In this document: piece by piece, positions 5,458 to 11,779 of the stretch
How positions within the stretch are numbered: the stretch's first letter is position 1
Layout of the letters: each line of letters starts with the position of its first letter
IMG/VR virus record: IMGVR_UViG_3300003886_000015
Coordinates: 1 to 39,755 of that record
DNA from: a virus
DNA: 39,755 nt
Strand: one strand, 5' to 3'
The notes under the pieces: model-generated
What the model was told of the DNA's origin: nothing
Databases searched by the model: none
Seen by the model: the letters and a program-made list of their open reading frames with translations, nothing else
Position numbers and translations under genes: made by a program

Positions 5458-6088
5458 GGTCGATGGTTTCGATGATTGATCTGATGACGTCTTGCTTGTG
5501 CTGGGCGGCTTGTTCTTTGTCTGGGAATTGACCCACGTTTAACCTACACTTCATTATTGTTAAAATAATACTGTATCCCTCTGTTTTATGTTCACGTTTT
5601 TTGCAGTGGTATATTCCAAGATATTTATCTTTTGCTAGAGATTCGTAACAAGCTGCCCTTATCTCTGATAATAATTTTCTATCCGGCCACCTGATTTCTT
5701 CATCCGACCATGCTCCTCTTTCTTCGCCTATTGTGTCTATCCAGGCTCTAGGCTCTCCGTCAACTGCAAATGAATCGTAACTGATCATGTCTAATATAAG
5801 TTTTTTGCCGCTTTTTTTTCTTCTGTAAGCTTGGGCATGACATGGCCCCCATCGAGAATTAGATATTTTTGTTTTTAGCTTGTTACCAATACAGTTATAA
5901 GCATAGGTGCTGAATTTTGCCCTACCATCATTACTGTAATCTTCCCAGCATCGCATTAATTCTATGTATCCCTCTTGTTCAAGATCAGACTTATCGATTA
6001 CGGCAGGGAGATTTATATAATCTATTTTCCTGACAGAATTGGTTACAATGTAGCCGTATTCTTTGATGACCTGTTCTAGAGATTCCAC
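5435..6088 (-). CDS. Sigma-factor-like protein with region 2
   Basis: The 217-residue protein has a good match to sigma70 region 2 at about residues 34-77: DLEQEGYIELMRCWEDYSND, then GRAKFSTYAYNCIGNKLKTK. This is the core-RNA-polymerase-binding and -10-recognition segment. I cannot see region 4 or its HTH in the C-terminal half, which is basic and then helical. It may be a divergent sigma factor steering host polymerase to phage promoters, or a polymerase-binding anti-host factor. The start is GTG at 6088, two bases after the upstream stop, with an AAGG nearby. Confidence 0.7.
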   Translation of the reverse strand: MESLEQVIKEYGYIVTNSVRKIDYINLPAVIDKSDLEQEGYIELMRCWEDYSNDGRAKFSTYAYNCIGNKLKTKISNSRWGPCHAQAYRRKKSGKKLILDMISYDSFAVDGEPRAWIDTIGEERGAWSDEEIRWPDRKLLSEIRAACYESLAKDKYLGIYHCKKREHKTEGYSIILTIMKCRLNVGQFPDKEQAAQHKQDVIRSIIETIDHELLYAN

Positions 6089-6089
6089 T

Positions 6090-6248
6090 CTATTTGGCCT
6101 TTATTTTCTTATATATATCTTCAATCTGGTCAAAGGTCAGCGTTATGTAAACACTGCCCAAATTATTTTGTGTGACAAAAATATCGACATCTTTTTCTTT
6201 AAAGTCCAGGTCTATATAATCATCTTTTGCTTCATACCATTCACTCAT
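6090..6248 (-). CDS. Hypothetical acidic protein, 52 aa
   Basis: Not recognised. It is acidic at the N-terminus (MSEWYEAKDDYIDLDFKEKD) and basic at the C-terminus (IYKKIKAK). GGAG seven bases before the ATG supports the start. It sits directly upstream of the sigma-like gene, with one base between its stop and the GTG. Confidence 0.6.
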   Translation of the reverse strand: MSEWYEAKDDYIDLDFKEKDVDIFVTQNNLGSVYITLTFDQIEDIYKKIKAK

Positions 6249-6281
6249 CTTGCTCTCCTTATGTATAGATTTATTGATTAT

Positions 6282-6398
6282 CTATACAGGTTTAATTTTT
6301 ATGGATACCTGTTTAAATAATACAGGGTTAGCCAGGATTTCTTTTGCTAATTCTGGCATTAGTGATTTGATTAGCTCCCATGTTTCGCGTTTGGTCAT
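6282..6398 (-). CDS. Hypothetical small helical protein, 38 aa
   Basis: It reads MTKRETWELIKSLMPELAKE followed by ILANPVLFKQVSIKIKPV. A strong SD (GGAGGGG) lies before the ATG. It overlaps the 3' end of the gene at 6328-6534 by 71 nt in another frame. Function is unknown. Confidence 0.5.
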   Translation of the reverse strand: MTKRETWELIKSLMPELAKEILANPVLFKQVSIKIKPV

Positions 6399-6534
6399 AA
6401 ACCCCTCCATCAATGTCATACAGTGCATCCATTACTTTCTCGACATATTGGTTTCTTGTGTCAATTTCACCCTTGGCCCCTAATTCTGCCATCATCAAAT
6501 TAACCGAATGATACAGTTTGCTTATATTGTCCAT
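6328..6534 (-). CDS. Hypothetical protein, 68 aa
   Basis: Not recognised. The first 45 residues look like an ordinary helical protein (MDNISKLYHSVNLMMAELGA). The last 24 residues are read out of frame from the start of the next gene and look low in structure (TRNMGANQITNARISKRNPG). GGAG five bases before the ATG supports the start. Confidence 0.55.
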   Translation of the reverse strand: MDNISKLYHSVNLMMAELGAKGEIDTRNQYVEKVMDALYDIDGGVYDQTRNMGANQITNARISKRNPG

Positions 6535-6549
6535 ATCTCTACTCCTGTA

Positions 6550-6807
6550 TTAGTTCTTATCAATTTCTGCAAGCCATCTGTTTATCTGGTCATCACATTT
6601 CCAGACAGACACATACATAGACCCAATAATTCCACATAAGCTCTCTCTTTGATCGTGTGATAAATCAATAGGCGCATCTTTAACTTCCCTTATTGATAAT
6701 ATGACCTTTTCTATTTCTTCCTTTCTTTTTCTTGCACGTTGTAGTTCTTCTTCTGGATCAGGCTGGCATATTTTAACATCACTTTCTGACTGGTTATTTG
6801 TTAGCAT
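6550..6807 (-). CDS. Hypothetical coiled-coil protein, 85 aa
   Basis: Residues about 18-45 form a charged heptad-like helix (PEEELQRARKRKEEIEKVIL). The rest is helical with aromatic residues (VSVWKCDDQINRWLAEIDKN). The SD AGGAG is well placed. It lies immediately downstream of the helicase gene in the same operon. No family is recognised. Confidence 0.65.
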   Translation of the reverse strand: MLTNNQSESDVKICQPDPEEELQRARKRKEEIEKVILSIREVKDAPIDLSHDQRESLCGIIGSMYVSVWKCDDQINRWLAEIDKN

Positions 6808-6840
6808 TTTATATCTCCTGTTGTTTACGTTTGAATATGT

Positions 6841-8277
6841 TTAGGTAATTCGCTCATTAGCCATGTCATGCCGGCCCTTGATGTAAATATATTTTAAGTA
6901 GTTATCTACTTCCTTGCTTGGTGGTATTGGGTGTACGCCTGTTTTTTTGTGTGGCCATACGCCGAACTTCATTTTGTATTTGTGTGAGGCCCACCCGTCT
7001 GCGTAATGTTTTAACCGGGCGATATACAGCAGCATGGCATACCAGTTTTGTTTTTCGTTCATGGGTATTTTATCTATTTTGACCAGCTTATCGTCTGTGT
7101 TCTCTACGGTATTGATATGCTGTGTTTCAAATCCACATTTTGGGCAAACACTAATGCCAGGGTATTTTAGGTAGTGGCACTTCGGGCAGGTTTTGGGTAA
7201 TTTTTCCCGCTTGACTGCTTTTTTGGCGTTCCTGTCGTCGTTACATAAGATTTCCGGCAGTGGATCGGTAGGGAAGCCATGACGGGCAGCGTTGCCACCG
7301 TGATCGAGTACAATCGCATTTTCCTTGCCTTCGCATATTCTCAATATCCTGCCGAATTGCTGGATGTAAACAGTCAGTGATTTGGTGGGCCGGGACATAA
7401 TCAGGCAGCTTGCTATCGGGCAGTCATAGCCTTTTGTCAGTACGTCCACGCTAGAGATAATGGCTATTTCCTTGGCCCGGAATTGGCGGTGTATTTCCTT
7501 GCGTTCATCTGCTTCGGTAAAACAATCGATATGCGCCGCCGGGATATCGCTGTCCATGAATGAATTAACGATATGCTTGGAATGTTCTATGTTAATGGCG
7601 AAACAAATGGTCTGTCTGTCCTCGCCGTGTTTTAGCCAGGTACTGACTATCTCACCGATCACTTTTGGCTGGTCCACCTTCTTACCAAGCTGTTTTTGGT
7701 TGTAGTCACCGGCCTGCATCTTTACTTTTCGTAGGTCTGGCGGGGGTGGTCCGTATATTTCAAAGGGTGACAGATAGCCGGCGTCAATTAGCTCCTGTGT
7801 TCGGGCACCGACCACCAGCTTTTCCCAATACTTGCCTAGACCGCGAGTAAATGGGGTAGCGCTTAATCCGATGAATCTGGTATCACACATAGATTCGATC
7901 ATTTTTAATTGTGTTTTAAAGATTGTGTGAAATTCGTCTACGATAATGTAGTCCGCATCTGGTATTTGTCGCCGTGCCAGTGTCTGTATTGAGCAAACCT
8001 GGACGCTTTTTGACGGCATAAATCTCTCGTGGTTGGCCTGCATGACGCCGTGTTCAATTTCAGCAGTGTCGAAACAAGCTGATGTCTGGTTAATTAGTTC
8101 GATTCGGTCACAGATAAATAGGACTTTTTTACCTCTTGCGATAAGGGCCAGAATTATCTTTTCAGCGATTCTCGTTTTTCCTGATCCGGTTGGTAGCATC
8201 AAACCTACAGTTCTATTGCCAGCCCTCAAGGCTTGGCCAATATCTGTAATGGCTTTCTGCTGGTAGTCTCTTAACAT
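6841..8277 (-). CDS. SF2 DNA helicase with C-terminal zinc ribbon
   Basis: The 478-residue protein has the superfamily 2 motifs in order: Walker A PTGSGKT (29-35), DEFH (114-117), SATP (139-142) and motif VI QQFGRILR (306-313). A four-cysteine ribbon, CPKC (364-367) and CPKC (378-381), follows. It is an ATP-driven DNA translocase or helicase of the type found in phages that lack their own polymerase, close to the type III restriction/RadD-like branch. Its ATG overlaps the end of the preceding gene. With the annealing protein and two nucleases it makes up the DNA metabolism set of the phage. Confidence 0.92.
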   Translation of the reverse strand: MLRDYQQKAITDIGQALRAGNRTVGLMLPTGSGKTRIAEKIILALIARGKKVLFICDRIELINQTSACFDTAEIEHGVMQANHERFMPSKSVQVCSIQTLARRQIPDADYIIVDEFHTIFKTQLKMIESMCDTRFIGLSATPFTRGLGKYWEKLVVGARTQELIDAGYLSPFEIYGPPPPDLRKVKMQAGDYNQKQLGKKVDQPKVIGEIVSTWLKHGEDRQTICFAINIEHSKHIVNSFMDSDIPAAHIDCFTEADERKEIHRQFRAKEIAIISSVDVLTKGYDCPIASCLIMSRPTKSLTVYIQQFGRILRICEGKENAIVLDHGGNAARHGFPTDPLPEILCNDDRNAKKAVKREKLPKTCPKCHYLKYPGISVCPKCGFETQHINTVENTDDKLVKIDKIPMNEKQNWYAMLLYIARLKHYADGWASHKYKMKFGVWPHKKTGVHPIPPSKEVDNYLKYIYIKGRHDMANERIT

Positions 8278-8468
8278 TTCCTCATTTTCTCCAAGTCTTT
8301 CAGGATTTCAATAATCACGACCCTTATTTTTCCCCTTACATCCGGGTATACCTGTGACCAATACAGGTCTTTATTTTCTACTGGTATTTTCCCGCTTATT
8401 AGCCACATTTTCCTTTCTATTTCAGGGGCCAGGTTCCAGATATATCCAGCTACTATGTCAAAGTTCAT
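8271..8468 (-). CDS. Hypothetical helical protein, 65 aa
   Basis: Not recognised. It is amphipathic and basic at its C-terminus (EILKDLEKMRKC). It overlaps the helicase start by seven bases, so it is probably coupled to it and co-regulated. A GGAG precedes the ATG. A candidate promoter lies just upstream at 8513-8543. Confidence 0.6.
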   Translation of the reverse strand: MNFDIVAGYIWNLAPEIERKMWLISGKIPVENKDLYWSQVYPDVRGKIRVVIIEILKDLEKMRKC

Positions 8469-8512
8469 TTAATTCTCCATAAGCTGTCATTAGACCCGTT
8501 TGTGATAGGACT

Positions 8513-8543
8513 ATTATATGATCTTATCTCTTGCCTATGTCAG
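8513..8543 (-). promoter_or_regulatory. Possible promoter upstream of the helicase pair
   Basis: Read leftward there is a perfect TATAAT (8518-8513). CTGACA lies 19 bp upstream, a longer spacer than optimal. It would transcribe the 65-residue gene and the helicase independently of the promoter at 9820-9848. Confidence 0.4.
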
Positions 8544-8637
8544 ATGTAGCACTCACAGCGTTTGGTTGTTTGATTTCCTATACGGTCGCTGTCAACCGCT
8601 TGCCATCCTTGGCGCCGTCACATTTACGAGTGTTCAT
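8540..8637 (-). pseudogene. Small Cys-rich gene split by a frame change
   Basis: An ATG at 8637 overlaps the stop of the upstream gene (ATGA). The zero frame gives MNTRKCDGAKDGKRLTATV and stops after 19 codons. A -1 shift at about 8608 instead gives MNTRKCDGAK joined to GWQAVDSDRIGNQTTKRCEC and YI, a much more protein-like 32-residue product with a Cys cluster. Three explanations are possible: a sequencing deletion, a decayed gene or a recoding site. No classical slippery heptamer is seen. Confidence 0.4.
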
Positions 8638-8855
8638 CGCTGGGTCATGGCTTGCTGACATAGCTTATAATTACTGTATATAACAAAAAAGGTTCTGATT
8701 AACGCTTCAAGGCCTGCAAAAGAGCGCCGAAGACTTGACTTTTGGGGGTGGGTGCAGGAAAATTGGATTTCTTCCTGAACCTCGCCAGCAAAGCAAAGAT
8801 TCTTCAGGACAGAAAGGGCTGCCTCTCGGTAGCCTTTTTCTGTTGTGCTGACCAT
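8634..8855 (-). CDS. Hypothetical protein, 73 aa
   Basis: From the ATG at 8855 it reads MVSTTEKGYREAALSVLKNL, then a CFAGEVQEE stretch and a Lys/Arg-containing tail ending AMTQR. It is coupled downstream (ATGA) to the split gene at 8637 and begins two bases after the stop of a 20-codon frame. A 10-bp hairpin at 8814-8837 lies inside it. It could be a weak terminator, which lowers confidence that the gene is functional. Confidence 0.45.
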   Translation of the reverse strand: MVSTTEKGYREAALSVLKNLCFAGEVQEEIQFSCTHPQKSSLRRSFAGLEALIRTFFVIYSNYKLCQQAMTQR

Positions 8856-8856
8856 A

Positions 8857-8919
8857 TTACGCTTCTGGTGTTTCATTGCAAGTCAAAATTTGGCGCTGGG
8901 TGTTTAGGTTATTTTTCAT
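8857..8919 (-). CDS. Possible coupled minigene, 20 aa
   Basis: MKNNLNTQRQILTCNETPEA starts in an ATGA overlap with the stop of the upstream gene and ends two bases before the next ATG. It may be a real peptide or simply the path by which ribosomes reach the next start. Confidence 0.3.
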   Translation of the reverse strand: MKNNLNTQRQILTCNETPEA

Positions 8920-9128
8920 TCTGGTTTCTCCGGTAATGATGACGTAGAAGATATTTCTTTTATCTCATCTTCTGGCGCATATTTTAATGCCGCTTCTTTG
9001 GTATCAAAAACTGGAATTGCACCGATCATGCCATTAGCCCAACTCAATTTTATTTTATGCTTAAAAGTGGGAGACATATTTACTACTTCAATTTCCAGCT
9101 CGTCTTTAAAGTTTAGTACCATCCACAT
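8916..9128 (-). CDS. Hypothetical protein, 70 aa
   Basis: Not recognised. It begins MWMVLNFKDELEIEVVNMSP and has a central GAIPVFDTKEAALKYAPEDE, as in small alpha/beta modules. The ATG shares its A with the upstream stop (TGATG), and the SD GGAGGGTGAG is part of the upstream coding end (QEGE). An ATG two codons on is also possible. Confidence 0.55.
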   Translation of the reverse strand: MWMVLNFKDELEIEVVNMSPTFKHKIKLSWANGMIGAIPVFDTKEAALKYAPEDEIKEISSTSSLPEKPE

Positions 9129-9316
9129 CACTCACCCTCCTGCATTTGATTGTGCAACTTAACCAGCTCACCAATAAGCTGCCCAAAATCATCCCTGTTT
9201 AAATCTCTATGAAAGTAATAGTCGCAACACTCCGTAAATTTTACAGTTTTTTTATCATCTGAAAGGATAATATCGACTATACTTTTATCTTCCAGATATT
9301 TTATAACGTTTTCCAT
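9128..9316 (-). CDS. Hypothetical protein, 62 aa
   Basis: Not recognised. It contains IVDIILSDDKKTVKFTECCD and a helical, acidic C-terminus ending QEGE. It starts with the same junction as the next gene: GGAGGGTGAGTGATG, in which the SD encodes the upstream tail and stop and start overlap. A GTG one codon earlier is in frame, but the ATG is better placed. Confidence 0.55.
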   Translation of the reverse strand: MENVIKYLEDKSIVDIILSDDKKTVKFTECCDYYFHRDLNRDDFGQLIGELVKLHNQMQEGE

Positions 9317-9507
9317 CACTCACCCTCCCAGCATATAACCAAATAGTCCCACCACCGTCCGTAATTCTCCGCCACCAGCTTGTACAAGCCTGTCACAGCC
9401 CATATTAGGATATAGATGGGGATTAGCACCGGAATCAGTGATCGTCGCAGCCACGTCCTGTTCGTGGACGCTAAGGGGCATTTAAAGTCGTCTTTTAAAC
9501 TGTTCAT
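9316..9507 (-). CDS. Small membrane protein, 63 aa
   Basis: One transmembrane helix lies at about residues 22-45 (RRSLIPVLIPIYILIWAVTG), flanked by a basic N-terminal part and a Trp-rich C-terminus (GRWWDYLVICWEGE). AAGGAG seven bases before the ATG supports the start. Function is unknown; it could act at the inner membrane in exclusion or host inhibition. Confidence 0.6.
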   Translation of the reverse strand: MNSLKDDFKCPLASTNRTWLRRSLIPVLIPIYILIWAVTGLYKLVAENYGRWWDYLVICWEGE

Positions 9508-9516
9508 GTTGTCTCC

Positions 9517-9603
9517 TTATTTGATTATTAGTTGATAAATGTCAGCCCATGAAATCAGCAGGCCGATCATTATTGCGAATAAGAAATATTTAAAAAATGT
9601 CAT
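9517..9603 (-). CDS. Membrane microprotein, 28 aa
   Basis: MTFFKYFLFAIMIGLLISWA followed by DIYQLIIK is a single hydrophobic helix. The ATG overlaps the stop of the first gene of the operon (ATGA). The sequence downstream leads directly into the SD of the next membrane gene. Confidence 0.5.
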   Translation of the reverse strand: MTFFKYFLFAIMIGLLISWADIYQLIIK

Positions 9604-9794
9604 TCGACCACCTCATGGGCAGTGATATATTCTAAGGCTTCTTCTTCTAAGACATGTTTTGGCGTGTTGTCTGAATACTTACAATATAATATATTTTTAA
9701 TTACCCAGCCTTGAGCGCTGGACTCTTTAGCGAATATGCCCTCTATTTGTTCACCGTTGTAACCGTCTGTTCCAAAAACGATATAAACAATCAT
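9600..9794 (-). CDS. Hypothetical protein, 64 aa; first gene of leftward early operon
   Basis: Not recognised. It reads MIVYIVFGTDGYNGEQIEGI, then FAKESSAQGWVIKNILYCKY and an acidic tail, an alpha/beta fold common in small phage early proteins. The start is fixed at 9794: GGAGG lies before this ATG, whereas the in-frame ATG at 9830 lies upstream of the -10 box (9820-9825) of the promoter and could not be on that transcript. Confidence 0.7.
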   Translation of the reverse strand: MIVYIVFGTDGYNGEQIEGIFAKESSAQGWVIKNILYCKYSDNTPKHVLEEEALEYITAHEVVE

Positions 9795-9819
9795 CTTATT
9801 TCCTCCATTTGTTTGATAG

Positions 9820-9848
9820 AGTGTAAACAAGCTTTACAGACAAGTCAA
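9820..9848 (-). promoter_or_regulatory. Leftward early promoter
   Basis: Read leftward, TTGACT (9848-9843), a 17-bp spacer and TACACT (9825-9820). It overlaps the rightward promoter at 9833-9861 almost entirely, so RNA polymerase cannot occupy both at once. Confidence 0.7.
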
Positions 9849-9861
9849 GTTATGCCATACT
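9833..9861 (+). promoter_or_regulatory. Rightward promoter of the 57-aa gene
   Basis: TTTACA at 9833-9838, a 17-bp spacer and CATACT at 9856-9861, followed by a leader with AAGGAG before the ATG at 9887. Its elements interleave with those of the leftward early promoter. Confidence 0.55.
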
Positions 9862-9886
9862 TAAATTTCAATATAAGGAGAGTGAT

Positions 9887-10060
9887 ATGGATAAGAAAGA
9901 AGTGATAAAGAGGCTTAATGATTTAACCAGCGACGATCCAGAGGTTTCCCACGGGAGGGCAGACGATCTGTTGCTTGATTTTTTAAAAGAAAATGGCCAT
10001 CAAGATTTGGCACAAGCATGGGACAGCGCATGTGATCGTTGCGGTTTTTGGTTTGCGTAG
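9887..10060 (+). CDS. Hypothetical phage protein, 57 aa
   Basis: It reads MDKKEVIKRLNDLTSDDPEV, then SHGRADDLLLDFLKENGHQD and a C-terminal CDRCGFWFA. The pattern of an acidic helix with HxxAD and a C-terminal aromatic pair is shared by small phage proteins of unknown function. It is monocistronic, with its own promoter and a strong terminator at 10121-10147. Its divergent arrangement against the early operon suggests a regulatory role, but no DNA-binding motif is evident. Confidence 0.65.
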   Translation: MDKKEVIKRLNDLTSDDPEVSHGRADDLLLDFLKENGHQDLAQAWDSACDRCGFWFA

Positions 10061-10120
10061 AGCTTGGTAATCGTGCGGTTATGCTATAGAGTTACAGGCC
10101 TCCTTGTAGTACCTCCCTTT

Positions 10121-10147
10121 ATCCCTGCTTAGGCGGGGATTTTTTTT
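10121..10147 (+). terminator. Strong rho-independent terminator
   Basis: An 8-bp stem ATCCCTGC/GCGGGGAT with one T-G pair and loop TTAG is followed by eight T. It ends the transcript of the 57-residue gene. The stop codon of the convergent gene at 10129 lies inside the hairpin. Confidence 0.9.
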
Positions 10148-10344
10148 ACCAGCTCACCAGGATTGATCCCTATCTTAAATAAGCGTCCTGCTATGCCATC
10201 ACTGATCTCACCAAGTCTGATAGACCTGTACCAGCAGGGCCGGGTAATGCCTGTTTCAGCATAAGCATTGACGATAGTGCCAAATAGCCTCTCGGTGTTG
10301 TTTTTGATGGTCTGGGGGCTGGCTTTTAGTGGGTTCTTTTTCAT
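10129..10344 (-). CDS. Possible regulator, 71 aa, monocistronic
   Basis: The basic N-terminus (MKKNPLKASPQTIKNNTERL) is followed by AYAETGITRPCWYRSIRLGE and ISDGIAGRLFKIGINPGEL. The second half could form a Cro-like helix-turn-helix, but I do not recognise a family. The argument for a regulator is context. It is transcribed alone, from a promoter that overlaps the rightward operon promoter back to back across an imperfect palindrome. AGGA six bases before the ATG supports the start. Confidence 0.55.
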   Translation of the reverse strand: MKKNPLKASPQTIKNNTERLFGTIVNAYAETGITRPCWYRSIRLGEISDGIAGRLFKIGINPGELVKKIPA

Positions 10345-10355
10345 AATTATCCTGT

Positions 10356-10385
10356 AAAATAGTTTGACATTGGCTTAATGTTCAA
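10356..10385 (-). promoter_or_regulatory. Leftward promoter of the 71-aa gene
   Basis: TTGAAC (10385-10380), an 18-bp spacer and TATTTT (10361-10356). It shares nearly all its DNA with the rightward promoter at 10364-10392. Confidence 0.5.
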
Positions 10386-10392
10386 TTACTAT
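10364..10392 (+). promoter_or_regulatory. Rightward middle-operon promoter with imperfect palindrome
   Basis: TTGACA at 10364-10369, a 17-bp spacer and TACTAT at 10387-10392, a near-consensus promoter for the recombination operon. TTGACATT-GGCTT-AATGTTCAA forms an inverted repeat, with one extra base in the right arm, that covers the -35 boxes of both divergent promoters. It is a likely operator. Confidence 0.7.
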
Positions 10393-10442
10393 GAAAACAC
10401 AGTTTACAGAGATTGTCGATAATAATATTTACAGGAGGACTT

Positions 10443-10544
10443 ATGAAACATACAGCATGGGAATATATTGAAGGCATACTTTTGATTGCAATGGTAGTTA
10501 TTGCTGGTCTTGCCATAATATATCTGGACATGGTGAAGCTATGA
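10443..10544 (+). CDS. Membrane microprotein, 33 aa
   Basis: A short polar N-terminus (MKHTAWEYIEG) precedes one transmembrane helix (ILLIAMVVIAGLAIIYLDMV). A strong SD (AGGAGG) precedes the ATG, and the stop overlaps the next start (ATGA). It is the first gene of the rightward operon. Confidence 0.6.
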   Translation: MKHTAWEYIEGILLIAMVVIAGLAIIYLDMVKL

Positions 10545-10843
10545 AAACGATTAAGGAACAAGTAGCGGTAATGCTGGCAGCAGATGAGGGGAAAACCATT
10601 GGCTGGACTAGTAGATTTTCAGACGATTCGGGAAAGCGCATAGAAAATACCAAGAATTTTGACTGGCAATCATACGACTACGAAATAGTAGAAGAACCAT
10701 GGGAAGGGTGGGTAAATATTTACATATACAATAGCGAGTTCACAGATAATGGGGTTATCGGCCCCTACAAAACAAAGATAGACGCAGAAAATGACTGCGG
10801 CAAAGAAGGAAGAACCATCAAGGTCAGGGAGGTGATCGAATGA
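10541..10843 (+). CDS. Hypothetical protein, 100 aa
   Basis: Not recognised. It is acidic and aromatic (NFDWQSYDYEIVEEPWEGWV) and its C-terminus, REVIE, is written over the SD of the next gene (GGGAGGTGATCG). It is coupled to the microprotein upstream and overlaps the start of the next gene by four bases. Confidence 0.65.
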   Translation: MKTIKEQVAVMLAADEGKTIGWTSRFSDDSGKRIENTKNFDWQSYDYEIVEEPWEGWVNIYIYNSEFTDNGVIGPYKTKIDAENDCGKEGRTIKVREVIE

Positions 10844-11100
10844 ACTACCACGACTTTAAAATTGACCATTCCGAGATATTCGACTTGGCCCTTGCTGATC
10901 TAGACTGGGATTACATCTTCAAAATCCTGGATAGTGGCGACCATGACCTGCTACAGCATTATCTATCACAGCATTTCATCGCATACATTGAGACAGTTGA
11001 TAAGTCTAAACCAGAACCAGACCATGATCGTAAGCGTGAGACAGGCGCGATTAATTTTGAAAAGGCAGCTTTTTTGACCAATATGGCGAGGGATGAGTAA
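10840..11100 (+). CDS. Hypothetical protein, 86 aa (paralogue 1)
   Basis: The first 50 residues (MNYHDFKIDHSEIFDLALAD, LDWDYIFKIL, HFIAYIETVD) line up with the next gene, sharing F-x-x-x-H-x-E-x-F, A-x-x-x-LDW-x-x-I and HF-x-x-YI. A 30-residue charged tail follows that the paralogue lacks. Function is unknown. The SD is GAGGTGAT and the stop overlaps the next ATG. Confidence 0.65.
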   Translation: MNYHDFKIDHSEIFDLALADLDWDYIFKILDSGDHDLLQHYLSQHFIAYIETVDKSKPEPDHDRKRETGAINFEKAAFLTNMARDE

Positions 11101-11288
11101 TGACAATATCTCAGTTCAGAAAGCAACACCCGGAATTATTTAAGAATGCAGTGGATGGTCTTGATTGGAACGAGATTACTAATCAGATTTGTAAATCTCC
11201 TGATGATAGAGATTATGATTTGTGGGCTAAACTTGACGATCATTTCCAGTCCTACATTGATAAATATCTGGAGAAGTGGCCGAAATGA
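11100..11288 (+). CDS. Hypothetical protein, 62 aa (paralogue 2)
   Basis: It is a diverged tandem copy of the preceding gene: MTISQFRKQHPELFKNAVDG then LDWNEITNQI and DDHFQSYIDKYLEK. Start and stop overlap both neighbours (TAATG upstream, ATGA downstream). Function is unknown. Confidence 0.65.
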   Translation: MTISQFRKQHPELFKNAVDGLDWNEITNQICKSPDDRDYDLWAKLDDHFQSYIDKYLEKWPK

Positions 11289-11590
11289 AACGCACCACAT
11301 ATCAAAACAAGGCGCTCCACCAGTATTTTGAGAACGTGGCCAATACCTTGAATGATGCGGGTCTGGATATGAAAGCAGTCTTGAAGCCAGAGATAGACAT
11401 TCCGTGGAGCAAGTCCACCGTAAAAGAACAGCTCTGGCGACCCATTGAAAAGGCCATGACTGGCAAGGAATCAACCACAGAAATGACTACGATAGAGCTG
11501 TCAGATATTTACGATGTACTGCATAGGCACTTATCAGAAAAGCTGGGGATTAACGTACCCTTTCCCAGTGACGAACCACCAATGATTTAG
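11285..11590 (+). CDS. Conserved phage protein of recombination regions, 101 aa
   Basis: It reads MKRTTYQNKALHQYFENVAN, then TLNDAGLDMKAVLKPEIDIP and WSKSTVKEQLWRPIEKAM, ending in HLSEKLGINVPFPS. From memory this matches a widespread phage family of unknown function that lies beside recombination genes; a database search would confirm it. The ATG at 11285 is preferred to a GTG at 11276 because it overlaps the upstream stop (ATGA) and has GGAG ten bases before it. Confidence 0.7.
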   Translation: MKRTTYQNKALHQYFENVANTLNDAGLDMKAVLKPEIDIPWSKSTVKEQLWRPIEKAMTGKESTTEMTTIELSDIYDVLHRHLSEKLGINVPFPSDEPPMI

Positions 11591-11599
11591 GAGGATATT

Positions 11600-11779
11600 A
11601 TGAGCGGCGGAATATCAAGTAGTGAGCAGCAGTACGAGGAAGAACACGAGCAATATCTTTACAAAGAGGCCCACACAATAGCCGTGGAACTTGGGTATGC
11701 CGGTTCCTGGGATAATTTTGAAGAAGATTTCTCCAAGATGATGGCAGACCGTAACTTTAAAATAAGGAATGGTAAATGA
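11600..11779 (+). CDS. Hypothetical acidic protein, 59 aa
   Basis: The N-terminus is Glu/Gln-rich (SSSEQQYEEEHEQYLYKEAH), followed by a helical part ending KIRNGK. A strong SD (AGGAGG) precedes the ATG, and the stop overlaps the annealing protein start (ATGA). It could be a partner of that protein. No family is recognised. Confidence 0.6.
   Translation: MSGGISSSEQQYEEEHEQYLYKEAHTIAVELGYAGSWDNFEEDFSKMMADRNFKIRNGK

Noticed and set aside
8742-8936. A 64-codon rightward frame opposite the leftward early genes, with a hairpin and T-run at 8814-8840 as its terminator.
   Set aside because: It has no promoter or SD, its C-terminal half is hydrophobic and unlike a protein, and the leftward frames are linked by start/stop overlaps.
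10129-10344. Naming the 71-residue gene a CI-type repressor.
   Set aside because: There is no cleavage domain and no confident HTH match. Only its promoter context supports regulation.
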